From the NCBI GenBank assembly GCA_016712535.1, contig JADJQW010000002.1, forward strand, positions 682,001 to 746,000: DNA of 64,000 bases, read 5' to 3'. Numbering within the stretch: position 1 is the stretch's first letter; every line of letters begins with the position of its first letter. The notes under the pieces are model-generated. The model searched no databases and was not told where the DNA came from. It worked only from the letters and a program-made list of their open reading frames with translations. A program made the translations under genes and the position numbers. Below, piece after piece: positions 1-9,187 of the stretch. Source of the DNA: Flavobacteriales bacterium (lineage in GTDB: Bacteria > Bacteroidota > Bacteroidia > Flavobacteriales_F > PHOS-HE28).

Positions 1-55
1 TGAGCACGGGCTGATCGGCCAGCAGCCAGCGGCCAATGGCCAGAAGCGCGTTCAC
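1..55 (-). CDS. Start of an unidentified membrane-like protein (cut by window edge)
   Basis: Read on the minus strand, a GTG at 55-53 overlaps the TGA of the next gene upstream as GTGA and sits just after a purine-rich GAGGA. The frame stays open to the window edge and gives MNALLAIGRWLLADQPVL, a hydrophobic start that looks like a first membrane segment. The same 4-base coupling occurs at other gene pairs in this window. Only 18 residues are visible, so no family can be named. It could be chance; the overlap and the hydrophobicity are the only support. Confidence 0.4.
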   Translation of the reverse strand, partial: MNALLAIGRWLLADQPVL

Positions 56-1125
56 TCCTCCCACGCAGTAGTATCCACGCCCAGTTTCTTCAAGCACTTG
101 ATCGAGTTCGCCTTCACACCTTCGGGCGGATTCATGCTCAGGCTCTTTTTGAAGGACTTGATCGCAGCCTCCTTGTTGCCGGCCATCATGTAGCCCTCTC
201 CGAGGCTGTCATGCACATTCGGGTCCGTTGGGTGGCGCTTGGCGTTCAGCTCGAATAGGCGCACAGCCTCATCCAGCTTGCCCCCGTTGGCGAGTTGGTA
301 AGCGTACGTGTTGAGTTGCGCGTTCGTGGCGCCATCGATCATGGCCTTGCGCAATGCCGCTGCTTCCGCGGTCTTGCCCTGCTCATCGAGCATCGTCGCC
401 TTCAAGCTCTGATTCTCGAAGTTGGCCCCGCGCGCTATGCTGATGTCCACCCACTTCATTGCGCGCTCCGGCGCGATCTTCTGCTCGTGGCAGTAGTGCG
501 CGGCCTCGTACCACACTTCCCAAGCGAATGCGCCGATTCCACGCAGTTGCTCGTCGATGCTCGCGAGGATGATCCCATTCACATCCACGCCGATGCGGAT
601 CGGCACTTCGGCTTTCTCCCAACGCATCGTCAAGGTCGCCTCGTCCTTCTTCACATCCGCGAAGCCGAAGGTCACTAGCTCGGTCATCTCGCAGGTCCGC
701 GGCAACACCTCCACGCGCAGGGCATCCTTCTCTTTATTGTAGAAGAACGAGCCCCAGGCGGTGTGGTCCTTGCTGAAGATGATGGTCCACTTGTCCTTAT
801 TCGGGATGGCATGCAAGCCGTAAGTGCCTGCGGGAAGGGCCTGCCCTTCAATCGAGACATCGTGCGTGCAAGAGAATACCGTGTTCTCATTCGCTCCCAT
901 GCGCCACACTTTGTCGAACGGCACCACTTCGCCCCAGATGCTGCGCCCATTCACCGCCGGTCGGCTATAAGCCACGGTGATGTCGGTGATGCCGATGCGC
1001 TGGGAGATGTTCGCGGCCTGGCTCTCTCGCGGAAGATCCAGCTGCGAGTATTGCGCGGGCATGCGGAAGGGGTATGCGCTAAGGAGCAGGCCGCAAATGA
1101 TGGCTTGTTGAATGCAGGCTTTCAT
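52..1125 (-). CDS. Secreted DUF2911 domain protein with C-terminal TPR-like repeats
   Basis: 357 residues. A signal peptide ends near residue 24 (...PFRMPAQ). Residues about 30-175 match the DUF2911 family as I know it: the conserved core includes ITVAYSRPAVNGRSIWG and a stretch around VWRMGANENT. The C-terminal third (about 230-345) is helical and TPR-like, with DPNVHDSLGEGYMMAGNKEA and KSFKKSLSMNPP typical of TPR consensus. DUF2911 proteins are common in Bacteroidota and act outside the cytoplasm; their function is not established. The stop overlaps the putative start of the next gene by 4 bases, suggesting one transcript. The ATG directly precedes the signal peptide. Confidence 0.85.
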   Translation of the reverse strand: MKACIQQAIICGLLLSAYPFRMPAQYSQLDLPRESQAANISQRIGITDITVAYSRPAVNGRSIWGEVVPFDKVWRMGANENTVFSCTHDVSIEGQALPAGTYGLHAIPNKDKWTIIFSKDHTAWGSFFYNKEKDALRVEVLPRTCEMTELVTFGFADVKKDEATLTMRWEKAEVPIRIGVDVNGIILASIDEQLRGIGAFAWEVWYEAAHYCHEQKIAPERAMKWVDISIARGANFENQSLKATMLDEQGKTAEAAALRKAMIDGATNAQLNTYAYQLANGGKLDEAVRLFELNAKRHPTDPNVHDSLGEGYMMAGNKEAAIKSFKKSLSMNPPEGVKANSIKCLKKLGVDTTAWEE

Positions 1126-1218
1126 GTTCAGTAGGTATGCGGCCTGAAACTAGCCGCGCTCTTGGAGCGGCATGGCCGCAAGGGTGCGCACCGTGCAAAG
1201 CGTGACGGAGCGTGGGCT

Positions 1219-2823
1219 TTACCGCGGGAGGTAGATCACCGGATCGGCACCGGGCTGTATGGGCTCGTAATGCGCTTCGACCCATTCCACCACGGGCCCC
1301 AGGTAGGTCGCGGTGCTGTCGCGATCATGGATCACCACCACGGCGGGCATGTCCTGCTCGCATTGCGCGATCAATTGCGCGAGTTCCGCGTCGGTGCGGT
1401 CGCCGGGCCAATGGTAGCCCCAGCGTGTCGGATTGCGCCGGTCGGCGAGCACATAGTAGGCCGGATGGTAGGGCAGGGCGAGCAGGGCATCGCCGGGTGC
1501 GGAATGCTCCATGATCGAAGCCAGCACGGCATTGGTCTCAGCGGCGTCATTCTCGAAGATCCCCGCTTGTTCAGAGGTGATGGGTTGCGCATGGACTTCG
1601 GTCGGAGGCAACAGCATGTGCCATGCGATAATGAACATCGATGCGAAACCGATGGTTCCTGCTGCAGGGATGATGGGCTTCCACAGGGTGCGCTGTTCAG
1701 CCATTCCCAATGCACGCATAGCATACCCAGGCAACCACGCAAGCAGCACCAGCACGGGCGATAGCGTGAGCACGAGGTGTGCGAGATCGGAGCGCACCGT
1801 CACTTGCATATGGAAGAGCAAAGCCCAGCTCGTGAGGAACAACCCGATGGCCTCGCCTTCGCCATAGCCAGCACGTCGCCAGCGAATAGCGATCAGCGCC
1901 AAGCCCACCAATGCGAGCAAAGGACCGAAGCGGAAGGCGACGAAGGCCAACAGGCTTCCGGTGGGCCCTTCCTGATCCAGGTTCGGCATCGGCAACGCGC
2001 TGGTTGCGCCATAGCGCGTGAGCGGGAAGAGCACGAGCTGTTCCCACATCGCAGGCAGCGCACCGCTGGCCCAGAAGAAGAGCACTGCCGGCGCCGCGAT
2101 CAAAGAAGCCCCGAGCATCCAGGCTCCCAAACGGAAACGAGGCCCGGGCGCGAGCCGCGTGCCATGCACTGCGCGCAAGGCCGCTGCGAGAACGAGTATG
2201 GCAATCACCAAATAGGCGCCTTGGTCGTGTCGCGCGAGCACGCTCAGCCCTGCCGCGACCCCTGATGCAACGGCGAGCTTGCCATCGGGCCGGCGGATGC
2301 TTTGGAGCGCGAGCGCAATGGCCGCCAAGCTGAGGGTGATCCCCTGCCACACCGCGAGCGGCGCGAAGTGCATGTGCGGCAGCCCGGTGATCACGGCCAG
2401 CGCACCTGCCGCGAATGCCCACGCGGGGCCCGAGAATCGCCGCGCTATAGCGTAGGTGAGCAGCACCATGACAGCGTGCAGGACCACCCCGAACAGGCGG
2501 AGCTTCAGGAAAGAGAGCCCGAAGATGGAGCTCCAGGCAGCTGCGAGGAACGAGGAGAGCGGGCCCTGGAGCGAATAGAAATCGCGGTGCGGCAATTCGC
2601 CCTGCATCACGCGCTGCGCGTTGTGGGCCAAGAATCCCTCATCGCCAAGGTCGATGGCTTGCGGGGCATGGATAGCGGCCACGACGCCCACGCCGGCCAT
2701 CAGCATGGGCACCGCCCAACGCGATACGAGATGCAAGCCCGCCGTTCGGCTAGACTCAGGCTTCAATGCGGCCGCATCCTGCTCAATGGCTGTTGCTGGG
2801 GCAGGGCGGCGAAGGGTCTCCAC
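1219..2823 (-). CDS. Polytopic membrane glycosyltransferase-like protein (GT39/ArnT-like)
   Basis: 534 residues with about ten hydrophobic segments after a soluble N-terminus of some 35 residues. The first loop has the acidic pair and layout typical of GT-C fold enzymes: LGDEGFLAHNAQRVMQGELP, then RDFYSLQGPLSS. Enzymes of this fold move sugars from lipid-linked donors onto proteins or lipids on the outer face of the membrane. The C-terminal 130 residues are soluble and contain no motif I recognise. No glycan-synthesis genes are adjacent, so the acceptor cannot be inferred. It is the family, not the substrate, that I am fairly sure of. Confidence 0.7.
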   Translation of the reverse strand: METLRRPAPATAIEQDAAALKPESSRTAGLHLVSRWAVPMLMAGVGVVAAIHAPQAIDLGDEGFLAHNAQRVMQGELPHRDFYSLQGPLSSFLAAAWSSIFGLSFLKLRLFGVVLHAVMVLLTYAIARRFSGPAWAFAAGALAVITGLPHMHFAPLAVWQGITLSLAAIALALQSIRRPDGKLAVASGVAAGLSVLARHDQGAYLVIAILVLAAALRAVHGTRLAPGPRFRLGAWMLGASLIAAPAVLFFWASGALPAMWEQLVLFPLTRYGATSALPMPNLDQEGPTGSLLAFVAFRFGPLLALVGLALIAIRWRRAGYGEGEAIGLFLTSWALLFHMQVTVRSDLAHLVLTLSPVLVLLAWLPGYAMRALGMAEQRTLWKPIIPAAGTIGFASMFIIAWHMLLPPTEVHAQPITSEQAGIFENDAAETNAVLASIMEHSAPGDALLALPYHPAYYVLADRRNPTRWGYHWPGDRTDAELAQLIAQCEQDMPAVVVIHDRDSTATYLGPVVEWVEAHYEPIQPGADPVIYLPR

Positions 2824-2879
2824 GGCGAAAGGGCCGTGAAAATAGGGGAATGGGCCGACCTGTCAAGTCGACCAAGGCT

Positions 2880-3656
2880 TCAGGCCTGCTGCTCCTGCAG
2901 TGCCTGCGCGATCTGTTCCTTGTAGCTGCGGCCGCTCACGATGCGCTCGTTGTTGGCCATGCTGAAGATGAATTCGTTGTTGCCGCTGTAGCGCGCGTTG
3001 CGCACATGGGCACGGTTCACGATGTAGCTACGATGGATGCGGAGGAAGCGCACGGGGTCCAACTCGGTCTCCACGGCGTTCATCGTCATGCGGTGCAGCA
3101 GGTGCCGGTCCTTGAGCTGGAGACGCAGGTAATTGCCTTCGGCCTGCAAGTAGAGGATGTCGCTCACGTTGACCTTGTGCTCGCGGCCCTTGTCGCGGAT
3201 GGTGAAGGCCTCGATGTGCTCGCTCTTGGCGTGCATGTGCTCGCGCACGAGGTCCATCAGCCGCCCAGTGAGGCGGTGGTTGAGCTTCATGTCGATGTGG
3301 CGCTTGGCCTTCTCCAGCGATGCGAAGAAGCGGTCGTCGTCATAAGGCTTCAGCAGGTAGTCCACGGCGCTCACATCGAAGGCCTTCAGCGCATATCGGT
3401 CGTGCGCCGTCACGAACACCACGAAGGGCATGCGGTCGTTCGGCATGCGGTCCACGGCATCAAGGCCATTGAGGCCGGGCATCTGCACATCAAGGAAGAC
3501 GAGGTCGGGCCGATGCTTGTTCACGGCTTCCACCGCTTCGTGGCCGTTGCGGCATTCGCCTACCAGTTCCACTTCGGCGTCTTGGGCCAGCAGACGGATA
3601 AGCCGCGCGCGCGCTGCGGGCTCGTCATCGGCGATCAGGGTCCGGATGTGCTTCAT
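2880..3656 (-). CDS. LytTR-family response regulator
   Basis: 258 residues. The receiver domain (1-120) carries the acidic pocket D10/D11, phospho-acceptor D56 in DLVFLDVQMPG, and a conserved lysine in YLLKPYD. The LytTR DNA-binding domain (about 155-255) shows ILYLQAEGNYLRLQLKD and FLRIHRSYIVN. It lies 8 bases downstream of the matching LytS-type kinase on the same strand, so the two form a two-component system of the LytR/AlgR type common in Bacteroidota. The target genes cannot be read from the sequence. Length and domain order are normal for the family. Confidence 0.93.
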   Translation of the reverse strand: MKHIRTLIADDEPAARARLIRLLAQDAEVELVGECRNGHEAVEAVNKHRPDLVFLDVQMPGLNGLDAVDRMPNDRMPFVVFVTAHDRYALKAFDVSAVDYLLKPYDDDRFFASLEKAKRHIDMKLNHRLTGRLMDLVREHMHAKSEHIEAFTIRDKGREHKVNVSDILYLQAEGNYLRLQLKDRHLLHRMTMNAVETELDPVRFLRIHRSYIVNRAHVRNARYSGNNEFIFSMANNERIVSGRSYKEQIAQALQEQQA

Positions 3657-3664
3657 GGTGCTGT

Positions 3665-4786
3665 TCAGTTCGTGTTCAAGTCAAGCGGAAGGTTGACGGT
3701 TGCGGTGAATCCGATCCCCTCCGGCGATGAGATCATGAGATTTCCGGCATCGCCGTAGAGGAGGCGCATGCGCTCACGCACGTTGCGCAGGCCGATGCCG
3801 CCATTGCTCATGGCCTTATGGACATCCCGACAGCCCTTTCCGTTGTCCGCCACCATGAGCGCCAACCGTCCATCAACCCGTTGGGCGCGCACGGTGATCT
3901 CCACGCGTTCATGCGAACTGTCTGTTCCATGCTTGATGGCGTTCTCCACCAATGGCTGCAGCACCAAACCGGGGACCTGGGCCTTCATCAGGTCAGGCGG
4001 CACATCGTAGCGCACCAGGAGCCGGTCGCGGAAGCGGATGCTCTCGATGTCGAGGTAATTGCGCACGTAATCGATCTCCTGTTCCAGCGCCACTTTATCC
4101 GCACGGCTCTGGTCCAGGGTGATGCGCAGCAACTGGCCCAGGCGGCTCAGCACCTTGCGCGCGTCACCGATGTGCTCGTCCATCAGGGCGCTCACCGTGT
4201 TCAAGGTGTTGAAGAGGAAGTGCGGCTGAAGCTGCTTCTTCAGCGCGCTCAATTGCGTGGCCTGCAACTCGTTCTTCACGCGCAGGAGCTGCTCATGCTC
4301 CACGCGCCGCAAACGGGCGCTATCAAGCGCCACCAGCACGCCCATGAGCACCCAGTATTCCATGGTGCGGGTGAAGATGGCCGGCAACAATGCGTGGTAA
4401 GCCCAGTCGCGGTATTTGGGATCGGAGAAGTCGAACTCGCCGAGTGACTGAAGGATGCTGTAGTAGATGGAAGAGGTCACCACTTCGTGGAAGGCGGCTA
4501 TCAAGAAGCCGAATCCGATATGGACCGCGATCACGGGTCCGAGCGGCCTCGTGGTGAAGGGCCAGCGCTGGAAGATGATGTACACCAAGGGGCAGAGCAG
4601 TGCCCAGAAGAAGAAGTTGAGGTAGGGCACCGGTGCTTCGCGCCACCAACGGAACTCGCCCATGTCCTTCAGGTCCTTGTACACGAAATGGTGCATGTAC
4701 GCTTGGAACAGGAACAGCGTGGCCAGCACGGCGGCGGTGATGATCACCGTGCGGTAGCGGATGGGCACGCGCCGGAAGTAGGTCAT
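3665..4786 (-). CDS. LytS/YehU-type sensor histidine kinase
   Basis: 373 residues. Four hydrophobic segments fall within the first 155 residues, followed by a short coiled coil, then the His_kinase domain with H189 in LKKQLQPHFLFNTLNTVSAL. The HATPase_c half contains PLVENAIKHG (N box) and VADNGKGC (G1 box). The protein has no extracytoplasmic domain of note, so the signal is probably sensed in or near the membrane. The response regulator follows after 8 bases. Family and pairing are clear; the stimulus is unknown. Confidence 0.93.
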   Translation of the reverse strand: MTYFRRVPIRYRTVIITAAVLATLFLFQAYMHHFVYKDLKDMGEFRWWREAPVPYLNFFFWALLCPLVYIIFQRWPFTTRPLGPVIAVHIGFGFLIAAFHEVVTSSIYYSILQSLGEFDFSDPKYRDWAYHALLPAIFTRTMEYWVLMGVLVALDSARLRRVEHEQLLRVKNELQATQLSALKKQLQPHFLFNTLNTVSALMDEHIGDARKVLSRLGQLLRITLDQSRADKVALEQEIDYVRNYLDIESIRFRDRLLVRYDVPPDLMKAQVPGLVLQPLVENAIKHGTDSSHERVEITVRAQRVDGRLALMVADNGKGCRDVHKAMSNGGIGLRNVRERMRLLYGDAGNLMISSPEGIGFTATVNLPLDLNTN

Positions 4787-4890
4787 GGCGGCATCGAAAC
4801 TAGACCCGCTGCCAAGGCATTGTGGGACGAATGGTGATGAGCGGCAAGGGCTGGGATGGGCGGTTGGATGAATATCCGGAGCACTGAAAG

Positions 4891-4924
4891 CAGCAAGGCC
4901 ACCGGTTCTCCGATGGCCTTGCTG
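4891..4924 (-). terminator. Hairpin after the lipoprotein gene
   Basis: Perfect 11-bp inverted repeat, CAGCAAGGCCA (4891-4901) and TGGCCTTGCTG (4914-4924), with a 12-base loop. It begins 22 bases beyond the stop of the minus-strand lipoprotein gene and is followed on that strand by CTTTCAG, a weak T run. Probably an intrinsic terminator separating that gene from the kinase/regulator pair. Confidence 0.6.
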
Positions 4925-4945
4925 AACAACGGTCGTGACGCGTGG

Positions 4946-5746
4946 TCAGCCGATGGTGATCGTGTAGGTCTGTCCGTTCACGCTCACCGTGAAGGTGCCG
5001 TCGCAGGCGCCGTTGCCGTAGTCGATGGTGCGGGCGGGGCGTCCGGTGGGGGTTACCACCACGGTGCCGCTCACCACGTACCAGTTGCAGCCCAATTCGA
5101 TCCGAAGCGCCGAGGTGATCTCCGTGACATAGGGGATGCCATTGCGGTTCACGCCGCTGCCACCGCCGGTGATCAGGTACACATCATCGCTCAGCTGCGC
5201 CGTACCGGAGCCTTGGATCCAGGTGCGCACGCGCTGCGCCTGATGCGTGGCCACCCAACTGCCGTCGCCGGCGGTGATGGTGCCGTTCACCGCGATCGCG
5301 AAGTAGGGCTGGTCGTTGGCATTCAGGCCCATGTTGGTCACGGTCTTGGTGCCGGTGACGAGGTTGTTGTTCACGTAGTAGTTGACCGGGGTGATGGTGA
5401 TCACCGTCCCTTCATCGCGGTAACGGCCGGTGTAGCTCACCAGGATCTGCCCGCGGCGCAAGCGGCCATTCGAGGCGGTGCAGTTCACGTCGCCGAAGTC
5501 GAGGGTGATGGTGCGTGGGGTGGTCGTGGTATCGAAGGTCACGGTGGGGTCGCACAGGTCGCGCAGGCCATTGTCGTCAACGGCCTTGTCCACCATCGAG
5601 AGCATGTCGTTGAAGATGTCGTCCGCGCGGGCGTTGTCGCTGGCAGCGGTATAGTCCATATCGGGGGCTTCGGTCTTGTCCTTCCGGCAGGCCAGGAGGC
5701 CGATGGCGAAGGCGGGGATCAGGAGGATCAGCTTGCGGTTCTTCAT
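4946..5746 (-). CDS. Secreted lipoprotein of unknown function
   Basis: 266 residues from the ATG at 5746. A longer reading frame begins upstream, but only this start gives a proper lipoprotein signal: MKNRKLILLIPAFAIGLLAC, with the LLAC lipobox at about residues 17-20 and a charged linker after it. The rest is beta-rich and Thr/Asn/Gly-rich (for example RTITLDFGDVNC), like many outer-membrane or surface lipoproteins of Bacteroidota. I recognise no catalytic motif. It is flanked by folA upstream and a hairpin downstream. Confidence 0.8.
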   Translation of the reverse strand: MKNRKLILLIPAFAIGLLACRKDKTEAPDMDYTAASDNARADDIFNDMLSMVDKAVDDNGLRDLCDPTVTFDTTTTPRTITLDFGDVNCTASNGRLRRGQILVSYTGRYRDEGTVITITPVNYYVNNNLVTGTKTVTNMGLNANDQPYFAIAVNGTITAGDGSWVATHQAQRVRTWIQGSGTAQLSDDVYLITGGGSGVNRNGIPYVTEITSALRIELGCNWYVVSGTVVVTPTGRPARTIDYGNGACDGTFTVSVNGQTYTITIG

Positions 5747-5831
5747 GGTCTTGCGCCGTTGCCCGGCGCTGGTTTTGTGGTGTTTGGTTGGGTTGGAACG
5801 CGGCCTTTGACGCATCCATTGCGCCAAGGGT

Positions 5832-6338
5832 TCAGATCCGCTCGAAAATAACGAAGCTGAAGGCGTGGGCATGACGCTCATCCTCCTGGTGTCGCTGCCT
5901 GCTCAGCTCCCGCCACTCAGCCGGGACGATCTCCGGGAAGCGGGTATCGCCGGGGATGTGGGCATGCACCCGCGTGAGGTAAAGCCGCTCAACCAGTCCC
6001 ATTGCGAAAGCCTCGCGGTAGATCTCGCCGCCTCCGATCACGAAGGCTTCCGTTTCACCTGCGGCGCGAGCGATTTCCAACGCCGCTTCGATGCCGGGCA
6101 CCACCACCGCGCCGGGTGCCTCGTACCCGGCGTTGCGGGTCACCACGAGGTTCACGCGGCCCTTCAGCGGACGGTACTTCGTGGGGATGCTCTCGTAGTT
6201 CCTGCGGCCGGTGATTACATGATGGCCCTTGGTATGGCGCTGGAACCAGGCCATATCGTCGGGCAGGCTCCACGGCAGATCGCCCTGGTGGCCGATGATG
6301 CCGTTCTCCGCGACGGCGGCGATGGCGCTAACGATCAT
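5832..6338 (-). CDS. folA: Dihydrofolate reductase
   Basis: 168 residues, the usual length. It reduces dihydrofolate to tetrahydrofolate with NADPH, regenerating the cofactor oxidised by thymidylate synthase, which is encoded just upstream on the same strand. Motifs: IAAVAENGIIGHQGDLPWSL at the N-terminus, the substrate-binding acid D28 in LPDDMAWF, HHVITGRRNYESIP, and the NADPH loop AFVIGGGEIYREA. The C-terminal half is slightly divergent but complete. The ATG is the only in-frame start before the conserved N-terminus. Confidence 0.95.
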   Translation of the reverse strand: MIVSAIAAVAENGIIGHQGDLPWSLPDDMAWFQRHTKGHHVITGRRNYESIPTKYRPLKGRVNLVVTRNAGYEAPGAVVVPGIEAALEIARAAGETEAFVIGGGEIYREAFAMGLVERLYLTRVHAHIPGDTRFPEIVPAEWRELSRQRHQEDERHAHAFSFVIFERI

Positions 6339-6526
6339 GATCGAATCAATGGCTTATTGATGAGACTCTTGAACAACGCGTGTTGAGGCCATGAATCGGT
6401 CAGATGACGCAGACCTCGCAGGTACAGCGTGCGGTAGGTGTCCACGGCCTGCGCGGCCCGGCCTGAGCCGATAGTGCGGTAGGTCGTGCGGCGAAGGCCA
6501 AGGGCTTGGCCGTGGTCGCCTTTTGG

Positions 6527-6556
6527 CTCCACCTTTTGGCGAAGCAAAAGGTGGAG
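6527..6556. other. Strong 12-bp hairpin in the folA-thyA gap
   Basis: CTCCACCTTTTG (6527-6538), loop GCGAAG, and CAAAAGGTGGAG (6545-6556) form a perfect 12-bp stem. It lies within the 282-base gap between thyA and folA (6339-6620), in which I see no gene. No T run follows on either strand, so it is not a textbook intrinsic terminator. It could be an RNA processing site, a transcription attenuator between the two genes, or a mobile repeat. Confidence 0.5.
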
Positions 6557-6620
6557 GTGCATTCATGGACGAACATCAGCCGTGATGAGGGTATCGAATG
6601 GGCAACTCGCATTGCCACAT

Positions 6621-7415
6621 CTACACCGCGACCTCGGCCTTGATGTGCGGATGCGGGTCATAGTCCTTCAGCGTGAAGTGCTCGAAGCGGAAGGCGAAGA
6701 GATCGGTTACCGTGGGATCGAGTTCCATGCGCGGCAACGCGCGCGGCTCGCGGCTCAATTGCAGCTTGGCCTGCTCGATGTGGTTGTTGTAGAGGTGCAC
6801 ATCGCCGAAGCTGTGCACGAACTCGCCTGGTTCCAGGCCGCACACCTGCGCCACCATCAGCGTGAGCAGCGCATAGCTCGCGATGTTGAAGGGCACGCCT
6901 AGGAACACATCGGCGCTGCGCTGGTAGAGTTGGCAGCTGAGCTTTCCATCAGCGACATAGAACTGGAACAGCGCGTGGCAGGGCGGCAAGGCCATGCGGT
7001 CCACATCGGCGGGGTTCCAGGCGCTCACGATCAGGCGGCGGCTGTCCGGATTCTTCTTGATGCTCTCCACGAGGTTGGCGATTTGATCGATCACGCGGTC
7101 ATCGGGTGCGTGCCAGCTGCGCCATTGGTAACCGTAAACCGGCCCCAGGTTGCCCTCGGCATCAGCCCACTCGTCCCAGATCTTCACACCGTTCTCCTGC
7201 AGGTACTTGATGTTGGTATCCCCCGCGAGGAACCACAGCAGCTCGTGGATGATGCTCTTCACATGCAGCTTCTTGGTGGTCACCAGCGGAAAGCCGTCGT
7301 TCAGGTCGAAGCGCATCTGGTAACCGAAGCAGCTCAGCGTGCCGGTGCCCGTGCGGTCGTGCTTCTGCGCGCCGTGGGCGAGGATGTGGGAGAGGAGGGA
7401 GTGGTACTGATGCAT
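6621..7415 (-). CDS. thyA: Thymidylate synthase
   Basis: 264 residues, the same length as the E. coli enzyme. It converts dUMP to dTMP using methylene-tetrahydrofolate. The nucleophile C146 lies in ALPPCHALFQFYV at the same numbering as in E. coli. Other conserved stretches are DRTGTGTLSCFG, the arginine pair in SRRLIVSAWNP, QLYQRSADVFLGVPFN and the C-terminal HPHIKAEVAV. folA follows on the same strand, the classic pairing for folate recycling in dTMP synthesis. About 210 bases with no gene separate thyA from the ClC gene. Confidence 0.97.
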   Translation of the reverse strand: MHQYHSLLSHILAHGAQKHDRTGTGTLSCFGYQMRFDLNDGFPLVTTKKLHVKSIIHELLWFLAGDTNIKYLQENGVKIWDEWADAEGNLGPVYGYQWRSWHAPDDRVIDQIANLVESIKKNPDSRRLIVSAWNPADVDRMALPPCHALFQFYVADGKLSCQLYQRSADVFLGVPFNIASYALLTLMVAQVCGLEPGEFVHSFGDVHLYNNHIEQAKLQLSREPRALPRMELDPTVTDLFAFRFEHFTLKDYDPHPHIKAEVAV

Positions 7416-7625
7416 GGGATTGCCCGCGAATTTACCGGCGTGATCCAGCCGAGGAGGACGTAGATGCTAACGGGTGTCGATAACCCTCACGAAGCGAAGC
7501 AATCACAGGCTCCCTGGTCTTCGGCGCCCCTGCGCTCCTTATCAAATCGTGATCTTCTTCACGGAATTCGTCCATCAATGCCGCTTTTAAGGTCACGATG
7601 GCATCAAGGAACGAGTGAGGGCCAA

Positions 7626-9035
7626 TCAGCGCGTCACCTCTGCCTCACCCTCCTTCCACTCCGGCATCGCCCGCAACAGCCGCTCCTTCATCCGTTCGTA
7701 GTAGCTCTTTCGGTCCACCACGTAGGCGATGAGGTAGCCCACCACGCTGGCGTACATGAGCTGGAAGATGGCGCTGTGGCGGTCGGTCATCTCCAGCACG
7801 AGGATGGCGCTGGTGAAGGGCGAGCGGGTGACGCCGCTGAGGAAGGCCGTCATGCCCGCGAGCACCAGCAGGTTGAATTGGCCGCGGTTGTCGGCGAGGC
7901 CGAGCGCATCGGTGAGCCAGCCGCCGATGGCCGCGCCGCTGGCGAGCGAGGGAGCGAAGATGCCGCCCGCCCCGCCCGCGCTCACGCTGGAGAGCGAGCC
8001 GAGCACGCGCGCGGCCACATTCTGGAAACCGGCATCGGGATCGTCGGCGAAGAGGTGGTCCTCGAGCAGGGTGTGGCCGCTGCCGATGGCCACGTTGCCG
8101 AGCAGGTACACCACAGTGGCGAAGGCAAAGGCCGCCGCCAGCGCGAAGCCGGCATGCGCGAGCGATCCCTTCAGGTTCCGTCGGAACTTATCGATGGCGA
8201 GCACGATGCGGCAGAAGGCGGCGCCGGTGATGCCCGCGATGGCCGAGAGCAGCAGGATCTTGTACATGAAGCTCACGGTGGCGGGCGCCAGCTTCGGGTA
8301 GCCGAGCATGAGGTAGGGGCCGAGCAGCCATTGGGCCGTCATTCCGGAGAGGATCACCGCGGTGAGCACGGCGGTGCGGAACTGCGCCATGTGCGTCTTG
8401 GTGAGCTCTTCCACCGCGAAGACGATCCCGCCCAGCGGGGTGTTGAAGGCCGCGCTCAATCCGGCGGCACCGCCGGTGATCATCATGATCCGGCGGCTCA
8501 CCTTTGGCCAGAAGGGCGGCAGCAGGCGATGCACGGTGCGGTAGATGCTGCCGGCGATCTGGAGCGTGGGCCCTTCGCGCCCCACAGCGCCGCCGCCGAT
8601 CACCATCGATAGGCTGCTGGCGATCTTCACCAGGATGATGCGCACGTTGAGGAAGCGCCCGCTGCGGTCGCGCTTCTTGTCGGTGGCCACTTCAACGGCA
8701 GCCATCAGTTGCGGTATTCCGCTGCCGCTGGCGAGCGGCGCGAACCGGTACACGAGGAACCAGGCGAGCAGGAAGCCCGCTGGCGCGGTGATGAAGATCA
8801 AGCGCGGATCGATGGCCAGCAGCTCAGCGTTGCAATCGCCCACGAAATTGAAGAGCCAGGTGTAGCCCACGGCCACCAGCGCGGTGAGGACCGCTGAGAT
8901 CTGGTAGGGAAGGGCCAGCAGGATGAACTCCTTCGCACGGCTCTGCACCAGCCACTGGCGCACGCGCTCCAATTGCGCGGAGCCCAATGCTAGCCACCGA
9001 TCAGTGAAGGAGTCGTCGTGTTTGCGATCAGGCAT
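7626..9035 (-). CDS. ClC-family chloride channel or Cl-/H+ antiporter
   Basis: 469 residues, integral membrane. The three ClC selectivity signatures are present: GSGIP (104-108), GREGP (152-156) with gating glutamate E154, and GGIFAPSLASGAAIG (357-371). AVEELTK supplies a glutamate pair (E209/E210) where proton-coupled ClC proteins have their internal proton glutamate, so antiport is likelier than a passive channel. There are no CBS domains after the membrane region. It stands alone between gaps, the upstream one holding an inverted repeat. Confidence 0.92.
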   Translation of the reverse strand: MPDRKHDDSFTDRWLALGSAQLERVRQWLVQSRAKEFILLALPYQISAVLTALVAVGYTWLFNFVGDCNAELLAIDPRLIFITAPAGFLLAWFLVYRFAPLASGSGIPQLMAAVEVATDKKRDRSGRFLNVRIILVKIASSLSMVIGGGAVGREGPTLQIAGSIYRTVHRLLPPFWPKVSRRIMMITGGAAGLSAAFNTPLGGIVFAVEELTKTHMAQFRTAVLTAVILSGMTAQWLLGPYLMLGYPKLAPATVSFMYKILLLSAIAGITGAAFCRIVLAIDKFRRNLKGSLAHAGFALAAAFAFATVVYLLGNVAIGSGHTLLEDHLFADDPDAGFQNVAARVLGSLSSVSAGGAGGIFAPSLASGAAIGGWLTDALGLADNRGQFNLLVLAGMTAFLSGVTRSPFTSAILVLEMTDRHSAIFQLMYASVVGYLIAYVVDRKSYYERMKERLLRAMPEWKEGEAEVTR

Positions 9036-9124
9036 GACATGCGCGCAGCAAGCAGGCGCGCGAATCTAGGTGAGCAGGGGTTGGGGGCTGGACGTTGTTG
9101 CCAACGCGCAGGCCACAGCTGCAT

Positions 9125-9155
9125 GTTGAGGGTTGGCGGGTGTTCAACCCTCAAC
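9125..9155. repeat. Intergenic inverted repeat, AGGTTGAGGGTTG family, copy 1
   Basis: Perfect 11-bp inverted repeat GTTGAGGGTTG (9125-9135) and CAACCCTCAAC (9145-9155) with a 9-base loop. A further half-copy, CAACCCTCGACC, follows at about 9163. It lies in the 152-base gap between two minus-strand genes. The same motif occurs in at least four other gaps of this window. Confidence 0.75.
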
Positions 9156-9187
9156 CTCCAATCAACCCTCGACCTTTCAAGCTCCAA

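Noticed and set aside
6339..6620. Possible remnant gene in the folA-thyA gap
   Set aside because: Several short frames exist on both strands, but none has a start signal, domain or consistent codon use.
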